Shown here: piece by piece, positions 8,961 through 16,151 of the stretch
How positions within the stretch are numbered: position 1 is the first letter of the stretch
Layout: each line of letters begins with the position of its first letter
Assembly: GCA_009746045.1 (NCBI GenBank)
Contig: RPFO01001934.1
Coordinates: 1-20,038 of the forward strand
Direction of reading: 5' to 3'
DNA from: Mesostigma viride
Lineage: Eukaryota; Streptophyta; Mesostigmatophyceae; Mesostigmatales; Mesostigmataceae
DNA: 20,038 nt
Notes under the pieces: generated by a model
The model's database searches: none
What the model was told of the DNA's origin: nothing
The model's input: only the letters and a program-made list of their open reading frames with translations
Program-made: the position numbers and the translations under genes

Positions 8961-9424
8961 GGGTCTCGCTGCGGGTAGACCCTCGGAATTTTGTTTTTGT
9001 ATTGACGTAAGGGTCTCGCTGCAGCGAGACCCCAAGGAATGTCAATTTTTCATGTTTTCATGATGGGGGGTCTTTCTTTTCTCACCCTTAAAATGATTTG
9101 TTTTTGTATCGGTGTTAGGGTCTCGCTGCAGCGAGACCCCTACGAATGTCGACTTTTAATGTTTGCAAGATGGGAGGGGGCTTTCTTCGCTCACCCTAAA
9201 AATTATTTGTTTTTGTTTGACGTTAGGGTCTCGCTGCAGCGAGACCCCAAGGAATGTATACTTTTTTATGTTTGCATGATGGGAGGTTGCTTGTTTTCGC
9301 TCACCCTAAAAATGATTTGTTTTTGCTTGAAGTGAGGGTCTCGCTGCAGCGAGACGCCAAAGTTTTGCATTAAACTAAATGTCCCTTTTAGAATCCACGA
9401 AAGGGTCTAGCTGCAGCGAGACCC
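8961..9424 (+). repeat. ~108-bp tandem repeat, each unit led by the palindrome
   Basis: Palindromes start at 8961, 9011, 9118, 9226, 9336 and 9403. The units starting at 9011, 9118 and 9226 are 107, 108 and 110 bases long. They share AAGGAATGT or a variant of it, a TTTTATGTTT-like stretch, GATGGGAGG or GATGGGGGG, CTCACCCT and GATTTGTTTTTG. The palindromes at 9011, 9118 and 9226 are perfect 22-mers with C and G at the variable pair. Those at 9336 and 9403 each carry one mismatch. The copy at 8961 has the alternative right arm GCGGGTAGACCC. The array ends about 80 bases before the start codon of the long gene, so it may lie in its promoter or 5' untranslated region (inference). Confidence 0.88.
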
Positions 9425-9501
9425 TCCCCATCGTTTTTCTGCCGGCGATTCAGATTCTGAATGACATTTGTGAAACTTGCTTTTTTGATATTGTTCTGCA
9501 G

Positions 9502-10449
9502 ATGTCGTCCTCCTATTCCGATTCTGTCAAGGCCACTCCCGTTTCACCCAAGATGACGTCGAACACCTCGCCGGACCGAACGGCAACGGAGGCGTTTCCT
9601 CCGTTGCAGTTCGGTCCCGTAAATGCTCTTGCGAGGTCCCCCCCACCGAGTCCCCTCGCCCTCCAAGTCCAACTTGCCCCCCAGCGAGTTGGACAGAATT
9701 ATACCCCCCAACCTCTCGCTGCTGCGTCTCGCGCTCCGTCCCGCTCTCCGCCCCGTAAGTCTCCATCGCCGCCCCCCAAGTCGGCCGGAGCTACTGCGTC
9801 CCGCTCGCCGCCCCGCAAGTCCCCCAAGTCCCCCGCAACTGCGACCCGTTCGCCGAACCGCAAGTCCCCCTCTCCGCCCAAAGTTCCCCCCGCTACCGCG
9901 TCCCGCTCTCCTTCTCGCAAGTCCCCCTCGCCGTCAACCAAGAACCCCGCAACTGCGTCCCGCTCGCCGTCCCGCTCTGCTTCCCCCAAGTCCCGCTCGC
10001 CGCCACCCAAGTCCCCCGCTGCTGCGTCCCGCTCGCCGTCCCCCAAGCATTCCAGTTCTAAGCGTAAGCCTGCGGCCGAGTGGGTAGAGGAAGACGACCG
10101 CACCAAAGAGCTCAGGAAGCTGAGGAAGTCTATCAGTGAGCTTGTTGAGGAGGACGAGCGCGATCAGACTAACGGGAGGCCTGAAGACCCGGAATCGCCG
10201 GTTCGGGAGTCGCGTCAGAAGCGGTTGTCCGATTTGTTAGCAATGGCCGCAAGCTTTGCTGACGAATACGCGGCTCTCGACAAGAAGGACAAGGAGAAGG
10301 AGAAGGCGGAGAGGGAGGCCATCGAGAAGGCGGAGAGGGAGAGGGTGGAGAGGGAGGAGAAGGAGAGGCTGGAGAAGGCGGAGAGGGAGGAGGAGGAGAG
10401 GGAGTACAAGGAGAAAAAGGCTGCCCAGGAGAAGGAGCACAGGATCCTG
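9502..10449 (+). CDS. Long gene, exon 1: Ser/Arg/Pro repeat and coiled-coil region
   Basis: The start chosen is ATG 9502, right after TTGTTCTGCAG, which looks like the acceptor of a 5' untranslated intron. An upstream in-frame ATG at 9379 would translate through a palindrome and is disfavoured. The exon codes 316 residues. Residues 75-185 are five or six degenerate repeats around TASRSPSRKSPSPPPKS, and 186-245 are charged. Residues 255-316 are an almost unbroken Glu/Lys/Arg helix (EKAERERVEREEKERLEKAE), a likely coiled coil. SR/KSP repeats are common in nuclear RNA-linked and cytoskeletal proteins, so composition alone does not give a function. The exon is ended at CTG|GTGGCG (10449), because reading through gives a stop at 10552 while the frame after the TTTTTTTGCAG at 10535 continues the same composition. 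The donor is weak, so a one-base frameshift near 10510 is the alternative. Confidence 0.75.
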
Positions 10450-10535
10450 GTGGCGAAGCAGAAGGAGGAGGCGAAGAAGAAGACGGAGGCGGCAGCGAAG
10501 GAATTCTTGCGGAGGAGGCCGCTCTTTTTTTGCAG

Positions 10536-10688
10536 ATGCGACAGGAGAGGATGAAGGCGGAAGAGGCCGCGAGGAAGATGGAGGAGGCTGCGAGGAAGGA
10601 GGAGGAGGCTGCGAAGGCAGTTGAGGGGGAGAAGGACGAGAACGGGAGCCCACCCCTTCTTCACGAAGGATTTTCAGTCGATTATCAG
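10536..10688 (+). CDS. Long gene, exon 2: coiled-coil continuation
   Basis: The exon follows CTCTTTTTTTGCAG and begins ATGCGACAGGAG in phase 0. Its 51 residues continue the charged helix (RMKAEEAARKMEEAARKEEE) and end GFSVDYQ before the strong donor CAG|GTATGT at 10689. An ATG as first codon also makes it a possible alternative start. The following intron (10689-10875) is 187 bases and contains a decayed palindrome. Confidence 0.75.
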
Positions 10689-10786
10689 GTATGTTTATTA
10701 ATGTGAGACGTACATTTTTCAGATGGCTTGAACGGCGTGTGTGTATCGTAGAAAGGGTGGGATTTTATGTCATACATTGATCGTAA

Positions 10787-10807
10787 GGGTCTAGCTGCGG
10801 AGAGACG
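10787..10807. repeat. Intronic palindromic repeat, decayed right arm
   Basis: The left arm GGGTCTAGCTG is intact and the right side reads CGGAGAGACG. It lies in the middle of the intron 10689-10875. Confidence 0.7.
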
Positions 10808-10875
10808 TTGACCTAGGAGTTAAGGTTGTTGACGACGACGATGTGTGGCCTTTTTTTTACTCTTGTTGTCTGCAG

Positions 10876-10932
10876 CCCGACACGCTGGCCATTCTGAAAC
10901 AGTACCTGGCTCAGGCTGAGTCTGAGTCTGGG
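10876..10932 (+). CDS. Long gene, exon 3 (19 codons)
   Basis: The exon lies between the acceptor TTGTTGTCTGCAG and the consensus donor GGG|GTGAGT at 10933, and codes PDTLAILKQYLAQAESESG in phase 0. If the donor is not used, the frame runs to a TAA at 11041 while good coding resumes in another frame. Splicing removes this apparent frameshift exactly. The intron is 70 bases with the acceptor at 11002, or 106 bases with the acceptor at 11038. Both keep the frame. Confidence 0.65.
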
Positions 10933-11002
10933 GTGAGTCGTAAAGCCGAAAAGGGCTTGAGAGGCTTGATCCGCTTTCTTTCGGCCGAGATAGCGTTTGC
11001 AG

Positions 11003-11920
11003 AGAAGTCCGGTGTCGTCGTGGACCGAGTGTCCTCAGAATAATTTGGAAGAACGACCGCTGGGCCGTCTTGCATTGTTCGAAGCCACACAGCGAGCCAT
11101 TCATGGGAAGAGGGTCGTTGGTGACGACATGTATGAGGTTTTGAAGATCGCGCAGTCGTGCATCCTTAATCTGAAGGAGGATGTCGGACGTTACTTTCCC
11201 CGTCGTGCTTTAATATGGTCGACGCTCTTTGATGAGGTTGAAAAGTTCGAGGTCCACATTGGCTTCACATGCATCGAGGCTTCCTATATGGAAACCTTGA
11301 AAACCACTGCGTTGCATCAGCTCTTTAAACTCATGACTGGAGATATGAGAGCGGATTCGAGGGCTTCACTGTCGGAAGATGAAGTGTTTGATATTGTCAG
11401 GCAAGGATTTGTTGACACGTCCAACAGTGACTATATCGTAATTGTGCCGGGAAGAATGAATGACGTAGGAGGATTGGAGGAGCGCGCACATGAAGTGATC
11501 GCGCATTTGGACATGGCAAGAGACCACTTACTGCAATCTTTTGTTAAGTGGCGGACTGACTTTCTTGTCAGCCCGGACGCCAGCCTTTCGCGGGAAGCGG
11601 TCGCTTTCTTTTTGGATTGGGCTGGACAGGTGATCCAAAGTTTCCGGCACCGGGAGGACTTCCATGTTATTCAGACATATAAGCCATACCGGGAAGTCGT
11701 CCAGGAATGGTTGGATCAAATCTCGTTGGTTGATTGTCTCCAGAGTATCCGAACCAAGACAGACACGGAGTGGTCTGATTTAGAGGCGGGAGGCCATTGG
11801 CAGTCCCTCGAGTTGTTCTTCGAGGCGGAATTGAGGCGGCAACTGGAAAAGGAGAGAGCCCATCAAGTGCCGATATGGCCTTTGGGGAAGATTTTGAGGA
11901 GGTGGAAGTTCTACGTTTCG
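11003..11920 (+). CDS. Long gene, exon 4: unrecognised globular region
   Basis: The exon starts after GCGTTTGCAG (11002) or TGTCCTCAG (11038). The frame then reads NNLEERPLGRLALFEATQRA and on to a phase-0 donor TCG|GTACGT at 11921. Its roughly 300 residues have an ordinary mix of hydrophobic and charged residues (for example SDYIVIVPGRM and EEWHQ-free helices around 215-260), with no low complexity. No catalytic motif or known family is recognised. It is probably a folded domain of helical character; no function is inferred. Confidence 0.75.
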
Positions 11921-12027
11921 GTACGTTAACTTGCCGATATCGTTTATCGATTTGGGTTGTTTCCATTCCCTGAATAGGGCTCTATATGCTGACCAACCTT
12001 CATGGTTTGTCCTGTCATATCATGCAG

Positions 12028-12090
12028 GGGGGCTCCATGCCAGGGGACGTATCGGAGGATTTACCTAATTTGTCAGACTTGGTTGATAAG
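12028..12090 (+). CDS. Long gene, exon 5 (21 codons)
   Basis: A small phase-0 exon between ATATCATGCAG and AAG|GTGGGT, coding GGSMPGDVSEDLPNLSDLVD then K. It has exactly the same length (63 bases) as the next exon, and both open with Gly/Ala-rich codons. Confidence 0.7.
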
Positions 12091-12131
12091 GTGGGTGCTT
12101 GTCCGTCGAGTTTCCACGAGCATCTTACATG

Positions 12132-12153
12132 GGGTCTAGCTGCAGGTAGACCC
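12132..12153. repeat. Intronic palindromic repeat
   Basis: GGGTCTAGCTGCAGG followed by TAGACCC lies in intron 12091-12227. The sequence 3' of it (CCTCACCCTTTTAT then GACTGA) is also found 3' of the copy at 14744 in another intron, so the two elements share more than the palindrome. Confidence 0.8.
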
Positions 12154-12227
12154 TCACCCTTTTATTGAGACTGACATGTTCGGCTAATTTCAACGGTGCC
12201 CCCAACCAATCTGTTGTCTTTTTTCAG

Positions 12228-12290
12228 GGGGCGGCTGCGGCGATGGCTGTTGACAGTGCTGGTATTTGGTCTGGACTCGAGATGGAAATG
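12228..12290 (+). CDS. Long gene, exon 6 (21 codons)
   Basis: The exon lies between GTCTTTTTTCAG and the strong donor ATG|GTAAGC, phase 0, coding GAAAAMAVDSAGIWSGLEME then M. It is the second of two consecutive 63-base exons. Confidence 0.7.
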
Positions 12291-12414
12291 GTAAGCATTA
12301 AACGATATCCGGATGTCTGCATTTCGCCTGAAGTTTTAGTGAGCGCATTATGCGAAATATACAAATATCGACTAATTTTGATTTCCAATGAGCTGTCGTA
12401 TTCGGTGTTGACAG

Positions 12415-12543
12415 GCGGGGGGTTTGGCCTCAGCAGGCGCTGCCGGAGAGGAAGAAAACGCTGGAGGAGATGAGGATGGGGGGGATGAAAACGCTGGAGG
12501 AGATGAGGATGGGGGAGACGCTGAGGGAGAAGTGGCTGTGCAG
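12415..12543 (+). CDS. Long gene, exon 7: acidic Gly-rich repeat
   Basis: The exon lies between GGTGTTGACAG and the donor CAG|GTACGT, phase 0, 43 codons. It contains a tandem pair of the 11-residue unit ENAGGDEDGGD, encoded by a nearly perfect 33-base direct repeat (about 12457-12520). This is a likely disordered acidic linker. Confidence 0.72.
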
Positions 12544-12588
12544 GTACGTTCATCCGCCGCGAGTTCGTGTGATTTTTTTCGTGCTGAG

Positions 12589-12609
12589 GGGTATCTCCGC
12601 AGAGAGACG
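12589..12609. repeat. Intronic palindromic repeat, decayed
   Basis: GGGTATCTCCGCAGAGAGAC followed by G, in intron 12544-12669. It is recognisable by its ends and by the GCAGAGAGAC right arm shared with the copies at 1929 and 4731. Confidence 0.5.
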
Positions 12610-12669
12610 ATGGTGCAACAATCGAACTGAGGTCAAGTCCCTTCTTGTTCGTTTTTTTTTGTCATGCAG

Positions 12670-13212
12670 GCGGGGGCTGTCGCTGGGGGTACTGCGGGGG
12701 GGAAGGCGGCGAAGCCTCCATTGACTGAGCATGAAAGGGAAAAGCTGGATTCCCGCAAGAAGGTTGCGAAGGATCATATTATTGCTGTTGGCCTGATCAT
12801 GCTTAAGTCTCCGCCCGATGGCGTCGATTCGGAGGGACCTGCGGGGTCCGAGTTTCGCAAGTACCTGACACGACTTGAGGCGGAAGTCGATGCCGATTTC
12901 GATACGGAGGTGTTGGGTGACGCTACCTTTAAGAGTGAATTGGCATATGAATTCGCAAATCTGGTGAAGTCGAAAGCCACCAAGAATTTCAAGTGGCAGC
13001 CTAAGGAGTACTCAGAGGCAAAGGTTGACAAGATCGAGAAATTCATGAAGGCTGATTTTCGTCGTCGGGCCGCTGAGGGAAAAAGGGCGCTGAATGCGGT
13101 GGCAAAGGCCAACAGTAAGAAGAACGCGGAGGCGAAGGCGGCGGAGAAGGAGGCGAAGAAGGCGGAGAAGGAGAAGGCTAAGGAGGCCAAGAAGCAGCAG
13201 AAAACTGGACAG
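12670..13212 (+). CDS. Long gene, exon 8: helical region with Lys/Glu/Ala tail
   Basis: The exon follows TTTTTTTGTCATGCAG and ends CAG|GTACGA. It has 181 codons in phase 0. Roughly the first 20 residues are Gly/Ala-rich. Residues 24-140 look folded (EFRKYLTRLEAEVDADFDTE, then FKSELAYEFANLVKSK). The last 40 are a basic Lys/Ala/Glu helix (AEKEAKKAEKEKAKEAKKQQ). No family recognised. Confidence 0.8.
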
Positions 13213-13234
13213 GTACGATTGTTGTGAAAATTTA

Positions 13235-13257
13235 GACCTCTCGCTGCGGGTAGACGC
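13235..13257. repeat. Intronic palindromic repeat, alternative right arm
   Basis: GACCTCTCGCTGCGGG followed by TAGACGC, at the 5' end of intron 13213-13400. The right arm GCGGGTAGAC groups it with the copies at 8961 and 14588. Confidence 0.65.
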
Positions 13258-13400
13258 TGACCGGCTGCGGGACTTGGTGTTTAGTGTCAGTAAGGTATAT
13301 TCCAACAGAACTTTGTTCGTCCCTGAACAGGATGTCGTGGTCGGCCTAAAGATTACTGACTTGAGCAAATCCTGCGGTCCTTTTCGATTTTTTACTTCAG

Positions 13401-14567
13401 GATGACGGGGGGGACGAAGACGCCACGGTGGAGAAGAAGTTACCTGGTCATGACGCCGTGTTCGCGCTGGTGAAGGATATGCTCAAGTACTGCTCGAGTA
13501 GGCGGATGGCGGACGTCGATGACCTGCCAAACTGGCCCGAGTTCTCCCCCTTTCTTGAGCTGCTCCGGTCACTCAACAAGCTTTTTAAGGAGGGGGTGCT
13601 CACGAGCAGTGGGAACCCGGACACCGACCCTATCATTGAAAGCTGGAAGCCTTCGAAAAAGGTCGACTCGAACAAGGAGGTCAGGGACCAGAACATCCGG
13701 AAGGCCAATTCTCTCAGGGAAACGCGTTGGATTCGGCCGGCCGATTTTCAGCAGACCGGATGTTTCAGTATGCGGATCCAGACGGTCAACGCGCTTATTT
13801 TGCCAGAGGCTTTGAGGCAGCGGCGTTTAAACCTTGAAACCATTAAGGAGAACGGCCGCATTCTCCTCAATGCGCGGGACAACGCCTTGCACTTCAAGGT
13901 TGTTGTCCCGGTCTGGCAGTTCCCTTTCCAGGCGCTTGCCGAATCTCAACCTGACCTGTTCGACAAGCAAATCTTGTGCATGCCGGATTTCGTCAAGTGG
14001 CTGAAGCATCACCACGGCGCCAAGATTGACGCGGAGGATGTGGGGTCCAGGTACTTCCGGCCCCTTTCGGATACTGAAGTCGACGTGTGGCTTAACACGG
14101 AGTCCACCACCTCTTTCCTCGCGAGAGGACTTGAGTGGCGTACCTACGCCAGGGTGGACGAGGTGGAAGCAGTTTTGCCTCAGGAGATCGAGGGCAGTCG
14201 GCAAGTTTTCAACCTGCTGTGCAATACTGCGATGAAGTCCTACGATCCGAAATTTTTTGAGGAACGGGTACCGGTACCGTATCTGGTTCTCCGGTACGCG
14301 GTGGTGGATGGGAACCACTACTTTAAGGGGTTAAAGTCGTTTCTCAGGGGGCCGGATGGCGGGTGGGGAGAGGTTCGGGCAATGATGTGCGAGGGTGGGG
14401 CGGAGTCCAATTTCGCAAATACTCCTAAGGAGGCGGAGCACGCCTTCCAGGACCTGTTGCGGAAATTCCGTGGTGGTTACATGGGTACGAACGTCATTCT
14501 TCTCAAGGGTGGCGACCTGCTCCCGTCGTGGAGTGAGCTGCGAAATCTACCTAAGGCAAAAGAAGAT
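13401..14567 (+). CDS. Long gene, exon 9: largest unrecognised domain
   Basis: The exon follows TTTTTACTTCAG and ends GAT|GTAAGC. It has 389 codons, phase 0, with no low complexity after the first 12 acidic residues (DDGGDEDATVEKK). The region reads as a folded domain: TRWIRPADFQQTGCFSMRIQ near residue 105, then HFKVVVPVWQFPFQALAESQ, then a Trp/Tyr/His-rich C-terminal third (VPYLVLRYAVVDGNHYFKGL). It is the best-preserved piece of the gene and the best query for a structure or profile search. I do not recognise the fold from sequence and assign no function. Confidence 0.85.
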
Positions 14568-14587
14568 GTAAGCTATCTATTTTGGCA

Positions 14588-14765
14588 GGGTCTAGCTGCG
14601 GGTAGACCCTCGGAATTTTCGTGGTTGTTTTTTGTGTGCGCTTCAAGTTTTTTGCGAGGGTCTCGCTGCAGCTAGACCCTCTCCTTTTTTTTGTTGGAAT
14701 TTTCGTTGCGTATTGTCGGCCGTTTCTTTTTCGAATTTTGTTAGGGTCTATCCGCAGCTATACCC
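14588..14765. repeat. Three palindromic repeats in one intron
   Basis: Copies at 14588-14609 (right arm GCGGGTAGACCC), 14658-14679 (C/T mismatch at the variable pair) and 14744-14765 (decayed, GGGTCTATCCGC then AGCTATACCC), spaced 70 and 86 bases, fill most of the 255-base intron 14568-14822. The first is followed by CCTCGGAATTTT, exactly as the copy at 8961 is. Confidence 0.85.
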
Positions 14766-14822
14766 CTCGCCTTTTATGACTGAGTTTTGTCGTTGCTCGC
14801 TCGATGTTAATTGATGTCGCAG

Positions 14823-15830
14823 GCGGTGCTGACCGGCAAGCTGGAGAAGCTGTTCGACATCGCCAAGGGGGCGAATTCGGAGGACTTAGCCGTGGCGGAT
14901 CGTACGCTGGGCCAGGCGTTGCTTGACGTGTGGAACTACAACAAGCTATATCTATACGGCAAAGTCACGCGTGGGAAGGGCCACTATATTGCGGATGGCC
15001 ACTACACCAATCTGCTCACGTACATCCTCCCGGCTATGCGGCAAGCGGGGGGAAGGGAAGGGAATGTGGAGCCGGCAGCGGTGGATGTACACGAGGAGGA
15101 AGCAGAAGGAAAGAAAAAGCCGGCCCACAGCATTGCTTCAGTGCATTCCGCTTACAGTCGCACGCTGGCCAACACGTTTCTCCGTCTGACACAGGAGCAG
15201 ACTGATGATCCTGCCTCAACGAAACCCGCGCCTGAGGAGGTGATGATGCAAAGGTGCAAATTCGCCAATGCAGAGGGGGAGAAGAAAGGCCAGAAGGTCT
15301 CTTGGACTTCTTTCAGGAACTTGGCCAGCCTTCCTATGATGGACGCCGTGATCGATTGCATCATGAGCTGCCAGGTTGGACCGGAAAAGCTCACCAAGTT
15401 GGTGGAGATCGCCAAGGATGTGCTGGAGTGCCTGCGGCTGACCATTTGCGCCAGATTCAAGGAGGATGAGACGCTGGAAGCGCAATGCAAGGACGCAAAT
15501 GGCAAGGAGTTTGTGGCGTCTCATATTTTCGAACTCGTCTTCAATCTCCATCCTCTCGCTCGGCCGGTCGGCAGGAAGGAGATTGTGGCCAGATACCGGG
15601 AATTTTGGGATGTGGCCGTCATCATAACGAGGAACATCGCCTACCTTCTTAAAGCCAAAAAACACGCCGCACATCTGAGGATTCCGAGAAAGGATATCAG
15701 TAATGGCAAGATCGACTTTCAGGAGATTCTGCTAAAAGAGAGCGAGGACAAGACGGTGGGTTTGGCACTTTTGGCTCCGGAAGCGTTCAGGAAGTACGCT
15801 CCAAAAGTTGGATTACTCGAAGGGGGGTGA
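14823..15830 (+). CDS. Long gene, exon 10: unrecognised globular region
   Basis: The exon follows TTAATTGATGTCGCAG in phase 0. It reads AVLTGKLEKLFDIAKGANSE and stays open for 335 residues to a TGA at 15828. The middle (WTSFRNLASLPMMDAVIDCI, then FVASHIFELVFNLHPLARPV) looks folded and mostly helical. The end is uncertain. The frame may stop at 15828, or it may splice at ACG|GTGGGT (15756). Alternatively a base may be extra in the AAAA run near 15802, after which a Gly/Glu-rich frame runs to a phase-0 donor GAA|GTATGA at 15937. No known family recognised. Confidence 0.8.
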   Translation, partial: AVLTGKLEKLFDIAKGANSEDLAVADRTLGQALLDVWNYNKLYLYGKVTRGKGHYIADGHYTNLLTYILPAMRQAGGREGNVEPAAVDVHEEEAEGKKKPAHSIASVHSAYSRTLANTFLRLTQEQTDDPASTKPAPEEVMMQRCKFANAEGEKKGQKVSWTSFRNLASLPMMDAVIDCIMSCQVGPEKLTKLVEIAKDVLECLRLTICARFKEDETLEAQCKDANGKEFVASHIFELVFNLHPLARPVGRKEIVARYREFWDVAVIITRNIAYLLKAKKHAAHLRIPRKDISNGKIDFQEILLKESEDKTVGLALLAPEAFRKYAPKVGLLEGG

Positions 15831-16151
15831 AGGAGGCGGCGATGAAGGGGCCGGTGAAGGGGCTGGAGAAGGGGAAGGGGAAGGGGAAGGGGAAGGAGAC
15901 GGAGGCGAAGAAGGAGGAGGAGGAGTGGGACGTGAAGTATGAGTGGCAGAGTGTGGACTGGGGCCGTCGCCGGGTCTGGTTTTGCTGTCAGGACTAGACG
16001 GTGATGATGATGACAAGTCGCTCGTCAAGCAGGTGGCAGGCGAGGTTGCCTCAGCTTCAGCCCGCCCCTTTCCCTTGGGCAGGTCCCTTCCGTGCCTGAG
16101 CCTGCTGAACTTGGCGAACATTTGGGGTGATAAGTGGAGTAACTTTCAGAG
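15831..16151 (+). other. Unresolved join between exon 10 and exon 11
   Basis: Three partial readings compete. One is Gly/Glu-rich (GGEGGGDEGAGEGAGEGEG) and ends at a donor at 15937. One is Lys-rich and leads to WDVKYEWQSVDWG and a stop at 15996. One is a short acidic piece (LDGDDDDKSLVKQ) that ends at a possible donor at 16033. The pyrimidine-rich acceptor CCCTTTCCCTTGGGCAG (16082) is followed by VPSVPEPAELGEHLG and then stops. Either a small exon is missed here, or one gene ends and another begins. Confidence 0.4.

Noticed and set aside
9379-9501. Upstream in-frame start at 9379 for the long gene
   Set aside because: It would translate a palindrome of the interspersed family, and a good acceptor (TTGTTCTGCAG) immediately precedes the ATG at 9502.
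9623-10106. ORFs in other frames over exon 1 (154, 135 and 138 residues)
   Set aside because: They are shadows of a GC-rich repeat and have only low-complexity Pro/Arg, Gly/Asp/Glu or Leu content.
10500-11045. Programmed frameshifting or pseudogene status of the long gene
   Set aside because: No slippery heptamer is present at either site, and two phase-consistent introns account for both breaks.
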